This document shows positions 1-5,300 of a DNA stretch of 8,031 bases, one piece after another. A program made the position numbers and the translations under genes. The notes beneath the pieces were generated by a model. The model was not told where the DNA came from, ran no database searches, and saw only the letters and a program-made list of their open reading frames with translations. Within the stretch, counting starts at the first letter, position 1. Every line of letters begins with the position of its first letter. The DNA comes from DASRCB01 sp035653295 (lineage in GTDB: Bacteria > Acidobacteriota > Terriglobia > Bryobacterales > Bryobacteraceae). The stretch is taken from assembly GCA_035653295.1 (NCBI GenBank), contig DASRCB010000190.1, positions 1 to 8,031 of the forward strand. The letters are read 5' to 3'.

Positions 1-2994
1 CGCTGCGTGTCCCTTGCCTACCGGGAGTTCGTAAGTGCCGCTGAAGGAGAACATGTGCGCGATATTGAACGGCGCCAGTCCCCAGTCGCCGCGGATGCCG
101 AAGTTCGGCAGGTACGGCGCCCGGAAGCCGCCGGTTCCTCCGCCACTGAGCAGGTCGCCGGCGTCGGTGAGGGTCTTGGACCACGTATAGGCCAGCAATG
201 TAGTCAAGCCGTGGGATAGCCGGTGCTCCCACTTACTCTGCAGCGAGTGATAATCGGCAGTGCCGATCGTGTCGTCATAAGATGCGCCGGCGGAGAAGTC
301 GGGAAACGGCACATAGTTTTGCACGTTCGTGCCTGGCGGCAGCAGCAGGCCCTGGTCGTTGGTTCCAATAAAGGTCTCCAGATGACGGCTCAGCGACGCG
401 ACATACCCCGCCTCGATCGAGTCCGACGGCGTCAGCTGGTACTCCAGAGTGAAGTTATAGCTCTGAACATAGGGCGTCTTGTAGTGCAGCTGGATCCCGC
501 GGAAATACAAGCCCGATCCATTGGCAAGCGCGGGATCGAGGGGGATTCCGGTCAGACCGTTCTCCAGAGTCGCCGTGGTGCCGTTTGGGAACATGGTCGG
601 CGTCCAGGAGTTGGGCGCGTAGTAATTGAAGCTGAACTGGAACGGGTAGTTGTAGCCGAGACTGGGATAGCCGCCCCGGTTCTCGAACGCGCCGTAGAAG
701 ATGCCGTACCCCCCGCGCGCGACCAGCCTGTCGCTGATGCGGTAAGCGAAGCCGAAGCGCGGCGAGAAGTTCGTCTTCTGCACCTCTGACAGTCCCGATC
801 CGTATTTGTTGGTATAGATCAGGGCGATGCCGTCTTTGTTGAGCGCATCGATAAAGCTTTGCGAGACGGGAGGGTTATTCTTGCGCGAGGCAGGAATGAG
901 ATACTCCGCGCCGGAGCCAGGATTCCCCGGTACGAAGTTTGCCTGCGCGCCGTATTTCTCACCGGTGGGGCTGAAGTAATCCCAGCGCAGGCCGAGGTTC
1001 AGCGTCAGCTTCGGACTGACCTTCCAGTCATCCTGAAAGAATGCGCCGCCATAAAAACGGTCGGCTGCGACATCGCCGAAATTTGAAACCTGCACCTGGC
1101 TCGCGCCTCCGAGACCGTTGGCTCCAGGGGTGAGCAGGAACTGCGCCCGTCCAGTGCTGTTATCGCGCACGTTCGGAATGGAGGTGAAATCGCCGTAAAA
1201 ATCAAATTCGCCGCGGGAGAACGGCGGCGCTTCCCACGGGAAGTAGATCGACTGCACCTCCATACCGGCTTTGAACGAGTGTTTGCCGTAGATCTTGGTG
1301 AGATTCTCCGTAAACTGCACCGTATTGCTGAAGCGATCGCTGATCAACCACTCGGACCCGCCGAGGTTGTTCAGGCCATAGACATTCAGGAAGGGCAAAC
1401 CACCGTTACCCGGAGTCTGGAGCACGCCGGGAATCCCGAACTGTGCGGGAATATTGGTCGTATCGCTGCCGTAGGGCTGCACGCGGGAGGTATGCTCGCG
1501 GCTGAACCCAATACGCGCTTCGTTGATCAGCGTGGGAGTAAACGTGTGTGTGTAGCTCAGCGCGGCGCCCTGCGTATCGACGCTCTGGTCGCCGACGCCG
1601 AACCCGCCGCCGTCGGCGTAGCCCGTAAACGGACCGGGCAGGAACGCCGGGTTTTCCGACCAGCTGTAGCGCATGAAGAGCTGATCGTGATCGCTGAAGT
1701 ACTGATCGAGACGGCCATCGACGGCGTTGATGTCATTCTTCGATCCGCGGTTCACGTTGTAGTTGTTATACAGCCCGGGCTGTGTGGGCGCGGGGTACAA
1801 CTGCATCAGTTTGACCGCATTGGGATCGAGGCGATTCGCCGGGATGATGTTGCCGGCGAACGGAGTCCGCACGTACTCGCCGTTGCCAATCGCTTTGGTC
1901 GTGTTGGGATCGAAGATGGTGCCGAGCGGGTAAGACGTACCCGTTGCGTCCTTATTCGAGCCGCTTTGCAGAGAGATCAGGTCTGAAAAATTGGTATAAC
2001 CGCTGGCGGCCTCCGCCGCCGTCGGCACCGTCGCCGTAATCGGAACCTGCTGGCGGATTCGGGTGCCTTCGTAGTCGGCGAAGAAGAACGTCTTATTTCT
2101 GCGGATCGGCCCCCCGGCAGTTACGCCGAACTGGTTCTGCCGGAACGCGCCTTTATGCTCGCCATTGGCGTTCTGGAAAAAGTCGGCGGCGTCCAGCGCG
2201 TCGTTGCGCAGGAACTCCCAGGCGCTTCCGTGGTATTCGTTAGTCCCGGACTTCAGGCTGGCGTTCAGGACCGCCCCGCCCGCGCGCCCGAACTCCGCGC
2301 TGAAGGCATTCGTTTGCAGCTTGAATTCCGCGATGGCGTCAATGGGAGGCTTCACCACATATGCCGCGCCACTGAGGAAGTCCACGCTGTTGCTGTTGTT
2401 ATCGATACCGTCCAGCAGATAATTGTTCTGGTCGGCGCGCGTCCCGTTCGCCTCGAACCAGCCGTTGGCGTTCAGGCCACGGCCTTCCGGCTGGCCCGGA
2501 TTCACGCCGGCAGTAAGGCGCGCGAGGAACGTGTAATTGCGGCCGTTCAGCGGCAGGTCATTGATGGTAGAGCCTTCCACGACCTGTCCCACGGAACCGT
2601 TCTCCGTCTGAAGAATCGGCGCCATGCCCGTGACATCCACACTGGAGGTCACTTCGCCGGGCTGGAGAGTGAAATCAGCGACCAGTTGCTGCTGGATGCT
2701 GAGCTGAAGCCCCGTTCTTCGTTCCGTCTTGAACCCCGACTGCTCCACCTCGACCGTGTAAGTGCCGATTCGCAATGGCGTGAAGACGTACGTGCCGGCG
2801 CTGGAAGTTGTGGTGGTCTGCTCGATCGAGGTTCCCTCGTTTCGAATGGTGACCTTGACGCCGGGCACTACGGCGCCCGAGGTGTCGCGGACGACTCCCT
2901 GAATCGTGCCCGTATCGACCTGTCCCAGCACTGGCAGGCAGAAACCGGCGAGTGCGAATAGTAATATCCCGCGTAGCGGACGACTAACCAACAT
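1..2994 (-). CDS. TonB-dependent receptor, Oar-like, with N-terminal carboxypeptidase-regulatory-like domain (C-terminus cut by window edge)
   Basis: Predicted outer-membrane receptor that would import a large ligand, probably a glycan fragment, using TonB energy. The frame is open without a stop from ATG at 2994 to base 1 (998 codons). Residues 1-24 form a signal peptide (basic start with R5 and R8, hydrophobic core GILLFALAGF, likely cleavage near G24/Q25). Residues about 29-115 are a CarboxypepD_reg/CnaB-like beta-sandwich (TGTIQGVVRDTSGAVVPG, later GTYVFTPLRIGTYTVEVE). A plug domain follows at about 120-240, carrying LPLNGRN at 147-153, a hallmark of the acidobacterial receptor family, then NNYLLDGIDN and SAEFGRAGGAVLN. 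The rest is beta-barrel with many aromatic-rich strands, such as FFQDDWKVSPKLTLNLGLRW and NFSPRFGFAYRISDRLVARG. Family members usually exceed 1,000 residues, so the last barrel strands are probably missing. A good ribosome binding site lies 7 bases upstream. No SusD-like gene is in view. The ligand is unknown; the glycan role is inferred from the divergent GH2 gene. Confidence 0.95.
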   Translation of the reverse strand, partial: MLVSRPLRGILLFALAGFCLPVLGQVDTGTIQGVVRDTSGAVVPGVKVTIRNEGTSIEQTTTTSSAGTYVFTPLRIGTYTVEVEQSGFKTERRTGLQLSIQQQLVADFTLQPGEVTSSVDVTGMAPILQTENGSVGQVVEGSTINDLPLNGRNYTFLARLTAGVNPGQPEGRGLNANGWFEANGTRADQNNYLLDGIDNNSNSVDFLSGAAYVVKPPIDAIAEFKLQTNAFSAEFGRAGGAVLNASLKSGTNEYHGSAWEFLRNDALDAADFFQNANGEHKGAFRQNQFGVTAGGPIRRNKTFFFADYEGTRIRQQVPITATVPTAAEAASGYTNFSDLISLQSGSNKDATGTSYPLGTIFDPNTTKAIGNGEYVRTPFAGNIIPANRLDPNAVKLMQLYPAPTQPGLYNNYNVNRGSKNDINAVDGRLDQYFSDHDQLFMRYSWSENPAFLPGPFTGYADGGGFGVGDQSVDTQGAALSYTHTFTPTLINEARIGFSREHTSRVQPYGSDTTNIPAQFGIPGVLQTPGNGGLPFLNVYGLNNLGGSEWLISDRFSNTVQFTENLTKIYGKHSFKAGMEVQSIYFPWEAPPFSRGEFDFYGDFTSIPNVRDNSTGRAQFLLTPGANGLGGASQVQVSNFGDVAADRFYGGAFFQDDWKVSPKLTLNLGLRWDYFSPTGEKYGAQANFVPGNPGSGAEYLIPASRKNNPPVSQSFIDALNKDGIALIYTNKYGSGLSEVQKTNFSPRFGFAYRISDRLVARGGYGIFYGAFENRGGYPSLGYNYPFQFSFNYYAPNSWTPTMFPNGTTATLENGLTGIPLDPALANGSGLYFRGIQLHYKTPYVQSYNFTLEYQLTPSDSIEAGYVASLSRHLETFIGTNDQGLLLPPGTNVQNYVPFPDFSAGASYDDTIGTADYHSLQSKWEHRLSHGLTTLLAYTWSKTLTDAGDLLSGGGTGGFRAPYLPNFGIRGDWGLAPFNIAHMFSFSGTYELPVGKGHAA

Positions 2995-3001
2995 GGGATG
3001 C

Positions 3002-3006
3002 CCTCC
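3002..3006 (-). promoter_or_regulatory. Shine-Dalgarno site of the TonB-dependent receptor gene
   Basis: On the minus strand the bases before the ATG at 2994 read AGAGGGAGGGCATCCC. The GGAGG core is separated from the ATG by 7 bases, which is ideal spacing. It supports the chosen receptor start together with the signal peptide that follows directly. Confidence 0.75.
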
Positions 3007-3029
3007 CTCTCTGGTTGAGCGTTGGAAAG

Positions 3030-3058
3030 AGAGTATCATCAGTTTCCATTACTGTCAA
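3030..3058 (-). promoter_or_regulatory. Candidate sigma70-type promoter of the receptor gene
   Basis: On the minus strand a perfect TTGACA lies at 3058-3053. Downstream, GATACT (3037-3032, spacer 15) or TACTCT (3035-3030, spacer 17) could serve as the -10 box; neither is a close match. Transcription would begin near 3024, giving a leader of roughly 30 bases that includes the GGAGG site. The TTGACA box overlaps the operator-like word at 3054-3065, so a protein bound there would block RNA polymerase. The -35 is clear; the -10 is uncertain. Confidence 0.45.
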
Positions 3059-3065
3059 CGTACAC
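3054..3065. repeat. Operator-like 12-bp word, copy 1 (GTCAACGTACAC)
   Basis: This word differs at one position from the copy at 3198-3209. It is an imperfect palindrome of form GTNNACGTNNAC centred on ACGT, as expected for a dimeric repressor such as a LacI- or GntR-type protein. It overlaps the receptor's -35 box and lies about 60 bases upstream of the receptor ATG. A binding role is inferred; no regulator gene is visible in the window. Confidence 0.4.
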
Positions 3066-3160
3066 GGAGCCGAAAAATAGAGCCCCGGCAGAGTAAGACA
3101 TCACTCGTTACGCGTTCGGAAGCCCGATTCCTGGCATTGTTATAGTTGTGCATATTACGA

Positions 3161-3189
3161 TTGACAGCCGCTGTTATTTGTGATGATCT
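3161..3189 (+). promoter_or_regulatory. Candidate sigma70-type promoter of the GH2 gene
   Basis: A perfect TTGACA is at 3161-3166. Possible -10 boxes are GATGAT (3182-3187, spacer 15) and TGATCT (3184-3189, spacer 17), both weak. Transcription would begin near 3195-3198, leaving a leader of only about 15-18 bases and placing the second operator-like word on the start of the transcript. The TTGACAG box and a downstream TGATGAT are also shared with the opposite promoter. Confidence 0.4.
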
Positions 3190-3197
3190 GACACTGC

Positions 3198-3209
3198 GTT
3201 AACGTACAC
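3198..3209. repeat. Operator-like 12-bp word, copy 2 (GTTAACGTACAC)
   Basis: Second copy of the word at 3054-3065, in the same orientation, 11 of 12 bases identical and 144 bp away start to start. It ends three bases before the GH2 ATG and occupies the place where a ribosome binding site would normally be. It also contains the 8-bp palindrome CGTTAACG (3197-3204). Its position at the predicted transcription start fits repression of the GH2 gene. Function is inferred. Confidence 0.4.
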
Positions 3210-3212
3210 AGC

Positions 3213-5300
3213 ATGCCAACCAGACGAAAGTTGTTGAAAGTGTGCGCTGCCCTGCCGGTCGCCGCCGCTTCCGGGGCCACGGGAGACCAGCTGGCCATTC
3301 GCACAGCGAACTGCGGCGGGCAGGTTTCTCTGAACGGTGAATGGTTATTCCGGCTGGATCCGCAGGGTTCGGGCGAACGCGAGGGATGGAACCGGCCCGC
3401 GCCCTCCTCCGGATGGCGTACGGTTATGGTTCCCCATACGTGGCAGATCGAGCCGGAAAACTCGGAATACCGCGGCGTGGCGTGGTATCGAAAGACATTT
3501 TCCGCACCGGCCGATTGGGCGACGTGCGCGGTGCGCGTCGAGTTCGAAGCTGTCTTTCATACCGGGACGGTCTGGCTGAACGGAATCGAGGTCGGGCGCC
3601 ATGTCGGCAAGGGCTACACGGCGTTCATGCTCGACCTGAGCCCGCATCTGCGCGCCGGCGGCGAGAACATTCTCGCCGTTCGCGTGGACAATGCCTTCAA
3701 CGACGCCATGCTGCCGCGAGGCCGTTCCAGTGACTGGGCCCACGACGGTGGAATCTACCGCCCGGTGCAACTGCTGGTCACGCCCCGTACGTTTATCGAG
3801 CAGATCACCGTGGAGTCGCACCCGGACCTCGAATCGCACAGAGCGGCAATCGATGCCCGCATTCGAGTCCGGAATTCGTCACGGGACGCGTGGCAGGGGA
3901 GCGCTCTGGTTCGGGTAATCGACGATGCGACCGGGCTGACCATGCTTACCGCGCCGACCACGCCGATGAAGCTGGCCGCAGGAGAGGTCATCACGGCGCG
4001 CGTTCCCACGCTGGATCTGCCCGGAACAAAGCTCTGGCATTTCGATCATCCCAACCTCTACCGTCTGACAGCTACGCTTTCCAGCGGGCATTCGTACGAG
4101 ACCACCTTCGGCATCCGCAAAATCGAAGCGCGCGCTGACGGCTTTTACCTGAACGGCGAGCGGGTCCGGCTGATGGGCGTGGAACGCATGGCCGGCAGCA
4201 ATCCCGAATTCGGCATGGCGGAACCGAGCCCGTGGATTCATCATGATCACGCCGATTTGAAGGAACTGAACTGCATCTACACGCGGGTGCACTGGCCGCA
4301 GGACCATCGCGTGCTCGACTGGTGCGACCGCCACGGGATGCTGATCCAGACCGAGGTGCCCACGTGGGGCAGCGCGACCTTCGAGGGCATGAGCGGCGAA
4401 CCGTCGCCTGCCATCATGAATAACGGGCTGGAACAGCTGCGTGAGATGATCGACCGCGACCGAAACCATCCCTGCATCTTCTCCTGGGGCGTGTGCAACG
4501 AGATCGGCGGCCAGAACCCACCGGCGTACGCCTTCGCGAAGCGCATGTACGAGGAATCCAAACGGCTCGATCCCAAACGGCTGGTGAGCTACGCGTCGAA
4601 CTCGCTGTTTCAGACTCCGGGGAAGGATGTCTCCGGCGTGATGGATTACATCATGTGCAACGAGTACGTCGGGAGTTGGACGCCGGGCACGCCGAAAGAC
4701 GTCGCCAGGTACATGGACGAAATCCATCGCGCGTTTCCCGACAAGCTGGTGGTGATCTCCGAGTACGGCTACTGCGCCTGCACGCCGGAGCGCCCGGAAG
4801 GAGACGCCCGCCGGACTTCCGTCCTGCGGGAACACGACCGCGTGTTCCGCGAACGCGACTACATCGCGGGCCTGATCTTCTTCGACTATAACGACTACCG
4901 GACGCATATAGGCGACCGTGGCACGGGCGTTATGCGGCAGCGAGTGCACGGCGTCGTGGATGTGTACGGCGCCAGGAAGCCATCGTGGGAGGTGCTGCGG
5001 CGCGAATCCTCCCCTGTTGCTGCTATCGAGCTGTCGGGTAACGCCGGCGCCCTGGCGGTCATGATCTCCGCACGCGAAACCGTCCCTTCGTATCGTCTGC
5101 GCGGCTACGAGGTGCGCGCGATCGGCTACGGTTCCGGCGCCATTCCCGTCGAGCGCATCGCCGTCCCGCTGGCGGATCTCGATAGCGGCGGCTCGGCGCG
5201 TGTCGAATTCCGCTTCACACAGCCCGACATCGCGCGCATCCTGGTAGATGTCATGCGGCCGACCGGGTTCTCCGTAGCCAGCAACGTATGGGAATCGTGA
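3213..5300 (+). CDS. Glycoside hydrolase family 2 enzyme (beta-galactosidase-like), probably Tat-exported
   Basis: A 695-residue retaining exo-glycosidase expected to release a terminal beta-linked sugar in the periplasm. The N-terminus MPTRRKLLK has a twin-arginine motif (R4, R5) followed by a mild hydrophobic stretch to about A19-G24, and no lipobox. Residues about 35-195 are the sugar-binding jelly-roll domain with the GH2 signature VPHTW (73-77). About 200-298 is an immunoglobulin-like domain. The TIM barrel starts near FGIRKIEA (299) and runs to about 600. The acid/base is E430 in GVCNEIGG and the nucleophile is E517 in VISEYGY; H360 in RVHWP and E381 in TEVP are also conserved. A terminal beta-rich segment fills about 605-695. 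It is shorter than LacZ, lacking LacZ's large C-terminal domain. The usual N-R-H-E motif after strand 1 is replaced by GVERMAG (322-328), so substrate cannot be assigned; no glucuronidase-type N-K motif was seen. The start is the first possible one after an in-frame TGA at 3189; no Shine-Dalgarno site precedes it. Confidence 0.93.
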   Translation: MPTRRKLLKVCAALPVAAASGATGDQLAIRTANCGGQVSLNGEWLFRLDPQGSGEREGWNRPAPSSGWRTVMVPHTWQIEPENSEYRGVAWYRKTFSAPADWATCAVRVEFEAVFHTGTVWLNGIEVGRHVGKGYTAFMLDLSPHLRAGGENILAVRVDNAFNDAMLPRGRSSDWAHDGGIYRPVQLLVTPRTFIEQITVESHPDLESHRAAIDARIRVRNSSRDAWQGSALVRVIDDATGLTMLTAPTTPMKLAAGEVITARVPTLDLPGTKLWHFDHPNLYRLTATLSSGHSYETTFGIRKIEARADGFYLNGERVRLMGVERMAGSNPEFGMAEPSPWIHHDHADLKELNCIYTRVHWPQDHRVLDWCDRHGMLIQTEVPTWGSATFEGMSGEPSPAIMNNGLEQLREMIDRDRNHPCIFSWGVCNEIGGQNPPAYAFAKRMYEESKRLDPKRLVSYASNSLFQTPGKDVSGVMDYIMCNEYVGSWTPGTPKDVARYMDEIHRAFPDKLVVISEYGYCACTPERPEGDARRTSVLREHDRVFRERDYIAGLIFFDYNDYRTHIGDRGTGVMRQRVHGVVDVYGARKPSWEVLRRESSPVAAIELSGNAGALAVMISARETVPSYRLRGYEVRAIGYGSGAIPVERIAVPLADLDSGGSARVEFRFTQPDIARILVDVMRPTGFSVASNVWES
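5288..5300 (+). other. GH2 / DUF5107 gene overlap (translational coupling)
   Basis: The DUF5107 frame can start at ATG 5288, overlapping the GH2 gene by 13 bases, or at GTG 5297, where GTGA shares 4 bases with the GH2 stop codon TGA. Neither start has a good Shine-Dalgarno site, which favours re-initiation by ribosomes finishing the GH2 gene. The two genes are therefore almost certainly one transcript. Confidence 0.7.

Larger units (their letters stand above)
2995..3212. other. Divergent intergenic regulatory region between receptor and GH2 genes
   Basis: This 218-bp gap separates two divergently transcribed genes and contains no convincing gene. It is more AT-rich than the flanking coding DNA, especially about 3135-3190. 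It holds the receptor ribosome binding site, an outward-facing TTGACA box for each gene, and two near-identical 12-bp words. No rho-independent terminator or RNA gene was recognised. A short plus-strand frame crossing part of it (2906-3145) begins inside the receptor gene and looks like chance. Confidence 0.8.

Noticed and set aside
223..2961. Several plus-strand frames (223-789, 1279-1986, 2155-2961) opposite the receptor gene
   Set aside because: They are the codon-aligned complement of the receptor frame, which is open for 998 codons with a signal peptide and plug motif. The plus-strand translations match no family.
2906..3145. A 79-codon plus-strand frame running into the intergenic region
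   Set aside because: It starts inside the receptor signal peptide region on the opposite strand, has no ribosome binding site, and crosses the receptor promoter and ribosome binding site.
3218..3285. Possible lipoprotein signal on the GH2 protein around C11
   Set aside because: The residues before C11 are LKV, which do not fit a lipobox; the cysteine sits at the start of the hydrophobic stretch, and a Tat signal explains the N-terminus better.
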